Of a stretch of 30,147 nucleotides of DNA, positions 20,160 to 26,485 are shown piece by piece. Under the pieces are notes generated by a model. It was not told the DNA's origin. It ran no database searches and saw only the letters and a program-made list of their open reading frames with translations. The stretch's first letter is position 1, and every line of letters starts with the position of its first letter. The stretch is from DATDYW01 sp044375695 (GTDB lineage Bacteria > Patescibacteriota > Minisyncoccia > Phycocordibacterales > JAACPR01). The stretch is from assembly GCA_044375695.1 (NCBI GenBank), contig JBILMG010000005.1:1-30147 (forward strand), in the 5' to 3' direction. Position numbers and translations under genes: made by a program.

Positions 20160-20577
20160 TGGTTTCGTCGGCGGCAACGGCGACCTTGAAGTACCAGAAC
20201 GCGACAGCCGCACCCAGGAAATCCATCACCAAATCGAGGGACGTGTCCGCGCGGTCGAGAACCGGATCAACCAGGCCGTCCCAGAGCTCGTAGACCTCCC
20301 AGGCGAGCCCCACGGCCATAGCCGAGACGATGGTGATCACCGCCACCACGCGCGCGTCGCGGCGAGGCAGACGCACCGTGCCCGAGGTGAAAAAGAAGAG
20401 CAGCGCCCCAAGGCCAACCCAGAGCCCGCCTAGGAAGTGCATGGCCACGTCCGTCGCCGCAACGGCGTAGTAGAGGCCGGAGTGGCTGGCAAAGTAGTGA
20501 GCCACCGAGATGATCACGCCCACGACGAGAAACTCCAGGAGCAGCGGGTAGCGGCGAAAGGTGGGCAGCGAATTCAC
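20146..20577 (-). CDS. Four-helix membrane protein, YjdF/DUF2238-like
   Basis: 143 aa from GTG 20577. Hydrophobic helices lie at about residues 12-30, 38-65, 77-95 and 115-133. Conserved-looking polar residues in or near helices (MHFLGGLWVG, WEVYELWD, DTSLDLVMDFLGA) resemble the H..GG / E..D / D..D..G pattern of DUF2238-like inner-membrane proteins, whose function is not established. The GTG start is favoured because TACGAT lies 6 bases upstream. The alternative TTG at 20583 would overlap the end of that leader. It overlaps the nuclease gene by 14 bases, so the pair form an operon. Confidence 0.8.
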   Translation of the reverse strand: MNSLPTFRRYPLLLEFLVVGVIISVAHYFASHSGLYYAVAATDVAMHFLGGLWVGLGALLFFFTSGTVRLPRRDARVVAVITIVSAMAVGLAWEVYELWDGLVDPVLDRADTSLDLVMDFLGAAVAFWYFKVAVAADETNAGL

Positions 20578-20583
20578 CGCCAA

Positions 20584-20589
20584 ATCGTA
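20584..20589 (-). promoter_or_regulatory. -10 box TACGAT
   Basis: TACGAT ends 6 bases before GTG 20577, the spacing seen at other leaderless genes here. Confidence 0.45.
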
Positions 20590-20609
20590 TCACGGGGCGC
20601 GGGATTGGG

Positions 20610-20645
20610 GCGCAAAAAACCGCCCTTAAGGGCGGTTTTTTGCGC
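20610..20645. terminator. 36-base perfect palindrome, bidirectional terminator
   Basis: GCGCAAAAAACCGCCCTT is followed by its exact reverse complement. On either strand a GC stem (CCGCCC/GGGCGG) is followed by TTTTTT. On the minus strand it would end the candidate small RNA starting near 20774. Confidence 0.88.
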
Positions 20646-20774
20646 AAGCTCCGGTAAACAAGTCTCCGAGAGTTTCCTCAAGGTGGGTGTCCTCAGGACG
20701 GGCGCGCGAGGCGGCCGGCCGATTCGGATTCCCGATGTTTTTGAAAGGTTCAGAGACTTGGTCCGAGAGCCTGC
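20610..20774 (-). ncRNA. Candidate structured small RNA, about 150-165 nt
   Basis: No reading frame with a start signal lies here, but all parts of an RNA gene do. A promoter TTGTAT-17-TAGTAT (20781-20809) predicts a start at about 20774. Four bases later a long closing helix begins: GCTC(T)CGG pairs with CCGGAGC, then CAAGTCTC pairs perfectly with GAGACTTG (20753-20760 with 20659-20666), then a bulged TTG-AGG helix. Internal hairpins CGG-GAAT-CCG and GTCC-TGA-GGAC fill the centre. A perfect palindromic terminator ends it. The size and paired ends recall 6S RNA, but no conserved 6S or SRP sequence was recognised. It could also be a lineage-specific regulator. Confidence 0.6.
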
Positions 20775-20780
20775 TCCTCC

Positions 20781-20809
20781 ATACTAGGCCTAAGCCGCGG
20801 CAAATACAA
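20781..20809 (-). promoter_or_regulatory. Promoter of the small RNA: TTGTAT-17-TAGTAT
   Basis: Minus-strand TTGTAT (20804-20809) and TAGTAT (20781-20786) are exactly 17 bases apart. The predicted start at about 20774 lies 4 bases before the closing helix. Confidence 0.6.
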
Positions 20810-20872
20810 ACCCCTTGGTGGCAAAGGCTCTAAAAAGCGCCAGAACGAAAAATAAAGCCAAATTTCGGCTGG

Positions 20873-20901
20873 CTGTGGAAAGGCTGTGGAATACCTGTGG
20901 C
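20873..20901 (-). repeat. Three CTGTGG repeats at 11-base spacing
   Basis: CTGTGG starts at 20873, 20884 and 20895, one helical turn apart, 64 or more bases upstream of the small-RNA promoter. They resemble weak DnaA boxes (TGTGGATAA), but no other origin features are nearby. They may be regulator sites. Confidence 0.4.
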
Positions 20902-20939
20902 CAAGACCTGCAAAACCAGCCTTTTCCTGTGAATTACGG

Positions 20940-20973
20940 CAAAAGAAAAGTCCGCTCTCTCGCGAGGCGGACC
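20940..20973 (-). terminator. Terminator of the gene ending at 20983
   Basis: A GTCCGC/GCGGAC stem enclosing a GAG/CTC helix is followed on the minus strand by TTTTCTTTT. Confidence 0.82.
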
Positions 20974-20982
20974 GTTTGTGAT

Positions 20983-22113
20983 CTAGACATCGACTGCTTC
21001 CAGTTTTTTTAGCAGCCCTGCGATTTCTGGATCGGCCTCCAAGGCTTCGAGCTCCTGGAGCTTCCGCTGCGCCGCCGCCTCGTCGGCTTCGACCTGCTCG
21101 ACCTGCGCCTGCAGGGCGAGGCGCCTGGCTTGTATGCCGCTAATTTCTCCGAGAACCTGTTCCTTTTGCGCGGGCAGGTTCTGAAGCTTCTGAAGCTTTC
21201 GGAGCAGCAGGTCTGCCCCGCCAGAGGCACCGTTAAGGCCGGTGGCGGGAGGTGGCGTCGGCGGCGTAGCTACAGGTTCCTGTGGGGGCGCCTCGGGTGG
21301 CACGCGCACAGGAGGCGGCGCTGGCGGGACAACCAACTCTGGCGGCGGAGGCTCGGGTACGTCTTCTGGCTGATGCCAGAATTCCAGGACGCGCTTTCGG
21401 CTAAGCCGGTAGAGCGGAGGGTCAGCTTCGACGCTGTCGTCGTACGCCACCTCTTCCTGACCGCGGAGACGGTTGAACACGAGCTCAACCTGCTCCTCGG
21501 TAGGGGCCTCATCGGCAAGGTTTAGGGTGAGCAAAACCTCGCCAACCGCCTGGTAGAAGAGCGTCTGCGACGCGGATCCACTCTGGTGCAGGTCGCCATT
21601 TCGCCACTCAACCAAACCCATCACCAGAAGCTCTAGGTTGTCCTGAGCGTCTAGGCCGAAAGGCACGTCCGAGGAGCGAGCCGAGGACCTGCGGGCGGGA
21701 GCCTTCTTAGCCGCCTTCTTGGCTGCGGGCTTCAGCTCTTCTTTTGGCGGAGGCGGCTGGACGAGACCAGCTGCCTCGAGCGCGCCGGCCACGCTCATGA
21801 GCGGAGCGCTCTCCTTCGCGCGCATCTTGTCGTAGATTTCCTTTGCCGAGACATCGAAGATACGGATGAACATGACCGCGGTCCCCTTCTTTGCAGGGTG
21901 CGTGACCATGATTGCCGGATTGACGCCGTCTGGGGGGACCCAGCGAGTTTGCTTGGTTACCTGGACGTCGATACGGTTACAGTTGACTGTTCCCTGCCCC
22001 TCCGGAAAGACATCCTGGAGTTGCAGGTGCACCTCTTGGAAGGCCTCCAGGAACTGCCTGTATTTGCGGCCGAGGACATCGGGTACTTTGGGATCTATTT
22101 TGAGATTCAGCAT
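20983..22113 (-). CDS. Unknown multidomain protein next to the GHKL ATPase cluster
   Basis: 376 aa, not recognised. Order: an N-terminal alpha/beta domain (about 1-105; LNLKIDPKVPDVLGRKYRQFLEAF, then KKGTAVMFIRIFDVSAKEIYDKM); a Lys/Ala/Pro linker (115-150); a second domain (about 150-250; DNLELLVMGLVEWRNGDLHQSG); a long Pro/Val/Glu-rich linker (about 255-300); and a C-terminal coiled coil (about 305-376). No signal peptide or membrane segment is seen. It lies on the same strand just downstream of the GHKL operon but after a terminator, with its own TTGACA..CTAAAA upstream element nearly identical to that of the operon. This suggests coordinated expression and possibly a joint function. Confidence 0.85.
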   Translation of the reverse strand: MLNLKIDPKVPDVLGRKYRQFLEAFQEVHLQLQDVFPEGQGTVNCNRIDVQVTKQTRWVPPDGVNPAIMVTHPAKKGTAVMFIRIFDVSAKEIYDKMRAKESAPLMSVAGALEAAGLVQPPPPKEELKPAAKKAAKKAPARRSSARSSDVPFGLDAQDNLELLVMGLVEWRNGDLHQSGSASQTLFYQAVGEVLLTLNLADEAPTEEQVELVFNRLRGQEEVAYDDSVEADPPLYRLSRKRVLEFWHQPEDVPEPPPPELVVPPAPPPVRVPPEAPPQEPVATPPTPPPATGLNGASGGADLLLRKLQKLQNLPAQKEQVLGEISGIQARRLALQAQVEQVEADEAAAQRKLQELEALEADPEIAGLLKKLEAVDV

Positions 22114-22147
22114 ATTTTTGTGGTGCTATCCTTAGCTTTCTTTCGTA

Positions 22148-22165
22148 TTTTAGACATTTTGTCAA
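22148..22165 (-). promoter_or_regulatory. TTGACA-n6-CTAAAA element before the coiled-coil gene
   Basis: TTGACAAAATGTCTAAAA on the minus strand differs from the element at 24837-24854 only in the three bases AAA/TTG, and includes the palindrome GACA-n3-TGTC. The TTGACA could be a -35, but no good -10 is found 17 bases on. Confidence 0.55.
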
Positions 22166-22179
22166 GAAACTGGCCTTAG

Positions 22180-22211
22180 AAAAGAAAAGCCGCCCAGATG
22201 AACCGGGCGGC
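22180..22211 (-). terminator. Terminator after the GHKL ATPase gene
   Basis: GCCGCCC/GGGCGGC arms with a 9-base loop are followed on the minus strand by TTTTCTTTT. Confidence 0.85.
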
Positions 22212-22221
22212 GGTAGTTCGG

Positions 22222-23952
22222 TCACTTCTTCGGGGCCAGACGGTGCACCTCGATCCACTCGAGCGGATCGCACATGCGCCGCACATCCTCTTCGGAAACG
22301 CCGGAGACCATGCTGGCGAGGGCGAGCACGATGCACCGTTCCTGTAGCGTCGTGAGCGCGTGTTCGGCGCGGCGAACCCCTTCCACGCGCGTCCATTTTT
22401 CGTGGAGCACGTTGAAGGTTATGACCCCTTCCTCGTGATTGTAGCGCCACAGGTACGGGTCGCCGGTCACGGAAGCGTGGGCAATCTCGAGATTGAGCGA
22501 CTTGTTCTTAACGCGAACGCGTTTATTGCCTTCGGGGTTTCGAACAACTAGCGGAATGTGGTCCTTATTCTCGCCACGGGCACCTCCACCTCCACCTTCA
22601 CCGCCAGAATCACCAGACTTCCCGCCCGAACCGCCACTCGAATCGCCCCTTTTTCCAGAAGACTGTCCGGCAGCGGTACCGTTGAAATGTCCGACAATCC
22701 TGCGTTTCGGCGACGGCGTGTGGCCCTGCCCCTCGCTCCCGAACTGAGTCTTGAGCTTGATTGAGCCGCGGATTGCGGCCCCTTCTTCGGTGGCCAGCAG
22801 GGCGGCTATGTTGTCGAGAGCGGTTAGCGCGCTGTCGCGCCAAACCGCCTCACGCTCCACGTCGCTGACGTGTTCGTAGTGATCCTTGCCGACCTTGCGG
22901 TACCAGAGAGGCAACGTTACCTGGCAGAAAGTTCGCCAGGCGGAATCGTCGCGGAACCCGGTACGGGCCGGCATGCGCTCGAACTTGTCGGCCACAATTT
23001 CGCCCTCGAAGGCTCCGGATAGGAGCGCCTCGAGCGTTTCTTTGTCGACCTTAGCCCTCTGCATGTCCGCCACCAAATCGACAATCGGCACCCGGTACTC
23101 ACGCACCGAAGATCCAATGCTGATATTGGCAGCGGGGCGACGCCCCGCCGTACGGGTGTTGGTCAGGAAGAGGTTGAACGTCACTTTGCCCGTTTCCGGC
23201 AACTTGCTCTCGAAGGCGGGGAGCGGCGTCCCCGTCCACTCGAACGGACGAATGACGCACTCTTTGCGATTGCCAGGAGCCTCGGTAATCGAGACCTCGA
23301 TCTCAACCTTATTGCGCTGCATGACCTTCATGAAGCGCTGCCTCACCTCGAAGACGAGGCGGTCAAGGTTGAGCTCGGTGATGCCGATATCCTTGGTTAC
23401 CTTGAATAGCTCGAGCTTGGAGCGCCAGTTGGCGCGGCTCTTACCCCTCGCGGATCCGGCTTCGCCAAAGGCGAGGTTCGGCTCGATCGCGCGCGGCACC
23501 TTAGGAAGCTCTTGGCCTTTGGCGCCAAGAATATCCTTGGTAACGAACTTCCAGCGAACGTACGGCTCAACCTCGGGCGCATGGCAGCTGGTGAAGGTCC
23601 AGTACTCGCAGACGGACAGCGGGGCAATGAGGCCCATGCCGAACTCGCCGATCGATTTCTTTCCCTTGCGGCCGCGCTGGCACACAGACCTGAGCCGGCT
23701 CTTGAACATCTCGCGGGAGATGCCCGCGCCGTTGTCGGTCACGGTTACCTTGCCGCTCACGCGGTCGACGTTAACGGTGACGCGCGTGGCGTTGACGTCA
23801 ACATCGAGGGCGTTCTGGATAGCCTCCAGCAGCACCGCCAGGAGCGACGGGTAATCTTTGGAGATGGTGGCGAAAGCGCCCCCACGTTCCAGGTCGAGTT
23901 CGTCGAACTCTTCGGCGCCCGGCGACGCCAATGGTATTGGTGATTTCTTCAT
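22222..23952 (-). CDS. GHKL (HSP90/MORC-like) ATPase
   Basis: 576 aa. The Bergerat ATP fold is clear: N-box EAIQNALDV (Glu43, Asn47), G1 DNGAGIS (Asp73, Gly75, Gly77) and G2 GEFGMGL (about 102-108). After the ATPase and a transducer-like region (about 110-400) comes a Ser/Gly/Asp-rich linker (about 420-470). A C-terminal domain then follows (about 475-576; IPLVVRNPEGNKRVRVKNKSLNLEIAHASVTGDPYLWRYN). The layout is unlike HSP90, GyrB, MutL or histidine kinases and closer to free-standing HSP90-like/MORC-like proteins, some of which occur in bacterial defence loci. ATPase function is likely; the biological role is unknown. The start overlaps the upstream stop as ATGA, giving tight coupling. Confidence 0.92.
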   Translation of the reverse strand: MKKSPIPLASPGAEEFDELDLERGGAFATISKDYPSLLAVLLEAIQNALDVDVNATRVTVNVDRVSGKVTVTDNGAGISREMFKSRLRSVCQRGRKGKKSIGEFGMGLIAPLSVCEYWTFTSCHAPEVEPYVRWKFVTKDILGAKGQELPKVPRAIEPNLAFGEAGSARGKSRANWRSKLELFKVTKDIGITELNLDRLVFEVRQRFMKVMQRNKVEIEVSITEAPGNRKECVIRPFEWTGTPLPAFESKLPETGKVTFNLFLTNTRTAGRRPAANISIGSSVREYRVPIVDLVADMQRAKVDKETLEALLSGAFEGEIVADKFERMPARTGFRDDSAWRTFCQVTLPLWYRKVGKDHYEHVSDVEREAVWRDSALTALDNIAALLATEEGAAIRGSIKLKTQFGSEGQGHTPSPKRRIVGHFNGTAAGQSSGKRGDSSGGSGGKSGDSGGEGGGGGARGENKDHIPLVVRNPEGNKRVRVKNKSLNLEIAHASVTGDPYLWRYNHEEGVITFNVLHEKWTRVEGVRRAEHALTTLQERCIVLALASMVSGVSEEDVRRMCDPLEWIEVHRLAPKK

Positions 23953-24788
23953 TTCTTTTGTTTCCTCGCGGCGGTTTCGCTGCAGAGCGGCGCGAGTGCC
24001 ACCTGCAGACGGAATACTTTATTTCCAGGCCCATCGGCGAGCAGGCTTCGGAGCCGCTCCCGATCTTGGGATGTCCCAACGGTGCCGATGTGTTCTACGA
24101 GCGGCAGCAGCACCTTGATGTGCAGGGCCGTAATATCCACCAGCGCGGAAGCCGGTGTGGCCTCCGCGATGCGAACATCCGGGACTGACTTGCTCGCTAC
24201 CTCTGGCTCTGCCCCGGGATCGGGGGGAGCGTGGACCGAGGGAGGGACCGCGGTCGGCTTACCTTTCGCCGCTTCCGCATCGCCTGGTTTGGCTTTTGGC
24301 TCAAACCCGACCGCGCGCAGCTCGGCGAGCCATCGGACCTTTTGCGTCGCGACGTCTCCAGATTTTTGGCTGACATGGTCGGCCATTCTCCGAACCTTCG
24401 ACGCGTGCATTGGGGTGCCGGCCATAACTTTCGGGAACATGGTTTGGCTGCTTGAGCCGTACCCGAGAACCTCGTTCACATCGTCTTTCCCGGTTATGCC
24501 GAGGCCGACGATAATCTCGAAGGATTCAAGGTGGGTAACAGGGTCTGGGCGGTAGCCCAGAACCCACAGGAGCGCCTTAACCTTGGCGATGTTACTCGCC
24601 GTGGCGTGGGCGTCTCCGTCTCGTCGCGCCCAGGTTCGTAGGTTCTCCGGCGGAATGCCGAAGAGCTTGGAAACGGCGAGGCGGCGTACGTAGCCATGCC
24701 CAGCCGAGCCGATTCCTGACGCCTTCGCAAAGGCCCAGAACTCGGCCGGGAGCTTGCTGTATCTTGAGGATTCTTCGTTTCTTTTCAT
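23949..24788 (-). CDS. Unknown protein coupled to the GHKL ATPase
   Basis: 279 aa from ATG 24788 (MKRNEESSRYSKLP); the longer frame starts at TTG 24809 with no support. The N-terminal domain (about 1-150) is helical, with VSKLFGIPPENLRTWARRDGD, reminiscent of a helix-turn-helix, and TASNIAKVKALLWVLGY. A Pro/Ala/Val-rich linker (about 165-205) leads to a C-terminal helical domain (about 205-279; DITALHIKVLLPLVEHIGTVGTSQDRERLRSLL). There are no membrane segments. It shares with the neighbouring unknown gene the pattern of folded end domains joined by a proline-rich linker. It is expressed with the ATPase as an operon (ATGA overlap). It could be a DNA-binding sensor or adaptor. Confidence 0.85.
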   Translation of the reverse strand: MKRNEESSRYSKLPAEFWAFAKASGIGSAGHGYVRRLAVSKLFGIPPENLRTWARRDGDAHATASNIAKVKALLWVLGYRPDPVTHLESFEIIVGLGITGKDDVNEVLGYGSSSQTMFPKVMAGTPMHASKVRRMADHVSQKSGDVATQKVRWLAELRAVGFEPKAKPGDAEAAKGKPTAVPPSVHAPPDPGAEPEVASKSVPDVRIAEATPASALVDITALHIKVLLPLVEHIGTVGTSQDRERLRSLLADGPGNKVFRLQVALAPLCSETAARKQKK

Positions 24789-24836
24789 GTTGTTGTCTTG
24801 GTTTTTCAAGGATTACTCGGGGAAATGTTTTGCACG

Positions 24837-24854
24837 TTTTAGACACAATGTCAA
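24837..24854 (-). promoter_or_regulatory. TTGACA-n6-CTAAAA element before the GHKL operon
   Basis: TTGACATTGTGTCTAAAACG on the minus strand. It shares TTGACAnnnTGTCTAAAA with the element at 22148-22165. AAAACA lies 17 bases after TTGACA. Confidence 0.55.
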
Positions 24855-24884
24855 TTTGACCTTATTATTTAAATGTTTTTTAGT

Positions 24885-24916
24885 ACAAAAGGAAAACCCG
24901 CCGTAGCACGGCGGGT
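24885..24916 (-). terminator. Terminator of the GNAT gene
   Basis: The ACCCGCCGT/ACGGCGGGT stem with a 3-base loop is followed on the minus strand by TTTCCTTTTG. Confidence 0.83.
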
Positions 24917-24923
24917 GAATCTA

Positions 24924-25571
24924 CTAGACTGGTTGCTCGGCTACGGCGGGGTTCTTCCTCTTCTCGAGCCATTCCCTCTCCGCCGCCTCGAAGGTCTCCC
25001 GCCAGGCGGCCAGGGTTATGACATCGTGGTACTGGCCATTCAGGAACACGTCGTCCTTGAACCTACCCTCTTCGACGTAGCCACAGCGCTTCTGGCACCG
25101 CAGCGACCGCTCGTTGGGCGCGTAGACGTTCGAGTACACCTTTCGCAGGTTGAGCCGGCGAAAGGCGTGCCCCAGGAGGAGCATTTTGGCTTCCGTGCCG
25201 TAGCCTTTGCCCCGCGCCTCCTGGTGACCAATCATGGTTCCGGTAACGGCCGTGCGGTTGATCCAGGACTCGACCTTCATGCTGGTGAGGCCAATTAGGC
25301 CAAGTTCCCGCACCTCGATGCCGAGGTAGAGCTCCCCTTCCTTGCGGCGGGAAATCTTGTCGAGCCACTCGACCTCGTCGTCCCACCCCATCGGGAAGTC
25401 TCCGCGAATCAGGAAGCGATTGGTTTCCGGGTCGTTGATCCAGCGCAAGAGGAGCGGCGTGTCAGCGCGGCTCACGGTGCGCAGGGTGAGGCGTTCACCC
25501 ACCAAAAACGGCGTGGTTTTAACATCCGCGAGGCTTGGCTCGGCGGCTTTCGCATTGCTTTCGGTATTCAT
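24924..25571 (-). CDS. GNAT-family acetyltransferase, RimJ/RimL-like
   Basis: 215 aa from ATG 25571 (MNTESNAKAAEP). LVGERLTLRTVSRADTPLLLRWINDPETNRFL is the typical opening of RimJ/RimL-type acetyltransferases. GTMIGHQEARGKGYGTEAKMLLLGHAF is the acetyl-CoA motif A, and NVYAPNERSLRCQKRCGYVEEGRFKDDVFLNGQYHDVITLA is the classical C-terminal block. It should acetylate a protein N-terminus, an amino sugar or a small amine. The upstream in-frame extension to 25664 runs through a hairpin and is rejected. It may be read from the promoter at 25795, through a tiny ORF and a hairpin terminator. Confidence 0.92.
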   Translation of the reverse strand: MNTESNAKAAEPSLADVKTTPFLVGERLTLRTVSRADTPLLLRWINDPETNRFLIRGDFPMGWDDEVEWLDKISRRKEGELYLGIEVRELGLIGLTSMKVESWINRTAVTGTMIGHQEARGKGYGTEAKMLLLGHAFRRLNLRKVYSNVYAPNERSLRCQKRCGYVEEGRFKDDVFLNGQYHDVITLAAWRETFEAAEREWLEKRKNPAVAEQPV

Positions 25572-25631
25572 TTTTCTAGGTGCTGATTCCGGGAGGTGTT
25601 GCCGACCCTTTCGGGGCCGCGCGGCAGAGAA

Positions 25632-25662
25632 AACCCCGGCGTTCGCTCTGCCGGGGTTCCTC
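25632..25662 (-). terminator. Hairpin terminator between the tiny ORF and the GNAT gene
   Basis: AACCCCGGC/GCCGGGGTT arms with a 9-base loop are followed on the minus strand by TTCTCTG. The U-run is modest, so partial read-through into the GNAT gene is possible. Confidence 0.6.
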
Positions 25663-25682
25663 AAATCAGCTGGTGGCTAGTT

Positions 25683-25772
25683 TCAGAAAATTCGGCAAGG
25701 CGAAAGGCGGCGCGCCATCGCGACGATGGAGCCGTAGTTCGGAGCCTGGTTTTTCGTGAAATGCCGTTTCAT
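25683..25772 (-). CDS. Candidate 29-aa peptide ORF
   Basis: ATG 25772 opens 29 codons (MKRHFTKNQAPNYGSIVAM..., ending SPCRIF). It lies between an AT-rich promoter and a hairpin terminator, so it is either a very small gene or a leader peptide whose translation affects read-through into the GNAT gene. There is no Shine-Dalgarno. Support comes from context only. Confidence 0.35.
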   Translation of the reverse strand: MKRHFTKNQAPNYGSIVAMARRLSPCRIF

Positions 25773-25781
25773 GGCGGAAAT

Positions 25782-25810
25782 AGTTTTAACCTATTTTTAG
25801 GTAAAGTCAA
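25782..25810 (-). promoter_or_regulatory. Promoter TTGACT-17-AAAACT with CCTAAAAATAGG
   Basis: TTGACT (25805-25810) and AAAACT (25782-25787) are 17 bases apart. The spacer contains the near-palindrome ACCTAAAAATAGGT, a variant of the CTAAAA element shared with other unknown genes. Confidence 0.5.
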
Positions 25811-25857
25811 ACATTCCGCGCGCCCGCTACTTTTCACGCACGGTGCCCCGCGGCAGA

Positions 25858-25887
25858 CAAAAAAAGAAAAGCCCGACAGGTCGGGCG
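25858..25887 (-). terminator. Terminator of the receiver-like gene
   Basis: A CGCCCGAC/GTCGGGC(G) stem is followed on the minus strand by TTTTCTTTTTTT, directly after the TAA stop. Confidence 0.87.
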
Positions 25888-25888
25888 T

Positions 25889-26377
25889 TTAGGGAAGCGC
25901 GGTTTCTGCGAGCACGCGAACAGGCAGCGGAGCCTCTGGCCAAGACCGTAGCGCCAGAGCCCAGTTTTTGCCGTCTGATTCGCCCAGGACAGGCACCGAC
26001 CGAACGGCCAGCGAGTCGCTCCCCTTCTCGAGCAGCGGCGCCAGCATTCGGCACAGCGGGTGGTGGTCTCCGCCGCCATCGGTCAAGACGAGACACGGAA
26101 CGCCCAGCTGCCCAGCCGCGGCGGCCACCGCGAGGCCTGCCAGAATCAGCCTGTCGGTATCTTGCGAGCCCAGGCCGATGCCCACTCTCACAAACATATC
26201 CGACAGGATTAGGTCCGGCGCCTCGATCATTCCCTCAGCAATGGCCCGGAGCAGATCTTCTGCCTCAGTCGCCGTGCGGCAGACGCCGAACTTATTCCCG
26301 GCAAACTGGCGCAACGCCGACTCCACGTGCCGCTCGGTATCCTCGACGAGGACAATAAACATTTTTTCTTTGTGCAT
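25889..26377 (-). CDS. Receiver-domain-like protein
   Basis: 162 aa from ATG 26377 (MHKEKMFIVLVEDTERHV). The layout follows a response-regulator receiver fold: MFIVLVEDT (acidic residue on strand 1), APDLILSDMFVRVG (candidate phosphoacceptor Asp on strand 3) and VPCLVLTDGG (Thr on strand 4). The usual Lys on strand 5 is not obvious, and a 40-residue C-terminal part (SVPVLGESDGKNWALALRSWPEAPL) replaces an output domain. It may sense or bind a partner without classical phosphotransfer. No kinase gene is nearby. The start is supported by an extended -10 (TGCTAGGCT) 8 bases upstream. Confidence 0.75.
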   Translation of the reverse strand: MHKEKMFIVLVEDTERHVESALRQFAGNKFGVCRTATEAEDLLRAIAEGMIEAPDLILSDMFVRVGIGLGSQDTDRLILAGLAVAAAAGQLGVPCLVLTDGGGDHHPLCRMLAPLLEKGSDSLAVRSVPVLGESDGKNWALALRSWPEAPLPVRVLAETALP

Positions 26378-26385
26378 ACGCGGCG

Positions 26386-26391
26386 AGCCTA
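26386..26391 (-). promoter_or_regulatory. Extended -10 TGCTAGGCT
   Basis: TAGGCT ends 8 bases before ATG 26377 and excludes the longer in-frame start at 26470. Confidence 0.5.
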
Positions 26392-26423
26392 GCAGAAAAA
26401 TCTCAGGCGCCAGAAGCCTCGCG

Positions 26424-26454
26424 AACCAGCCCGGCGACTCGGGGCACCGGGCTG
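26424..26454 (-). terminator. Hairpin after ndk, weak terminator
   Basis: CCAGCCCGG/CCGGGCTGG arms with a loop of about 12 bases. No U-run follows, so it may only protect the 3' end. Confidence 0.4.
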
Positions 26455-26485
26455 GCCACAGCGCTTCCAAGGAGAAGCAGCTCCG

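Noticed and set aside
20610..20786. SRP RNA or RNase P RNA identity for the small RNA
   Set aside because: The SRP core GGAAGGAAGCAG and the RNase P GAAAGTCCGG block are absent on both strands.
20850..20930. Replication origin suggested by TGTGG repeats
   Set aside because: Only weak DnaA-box matches, and no dnaA, dnaN, AT-rich unwinding region or other oriC marker.
20815..21012. 65-aa plus-strand frame upstream of the small RNA
   Set aside because: It runs through the terminator A/T tract and into the end of the minus-strand coiled-coil gene; no start signal.
22886..23854. 322-aa plus-strand frame opposite the GHKL ATPase
   Set aside because: The GHKL boxes on the minus strand are unambiguous.
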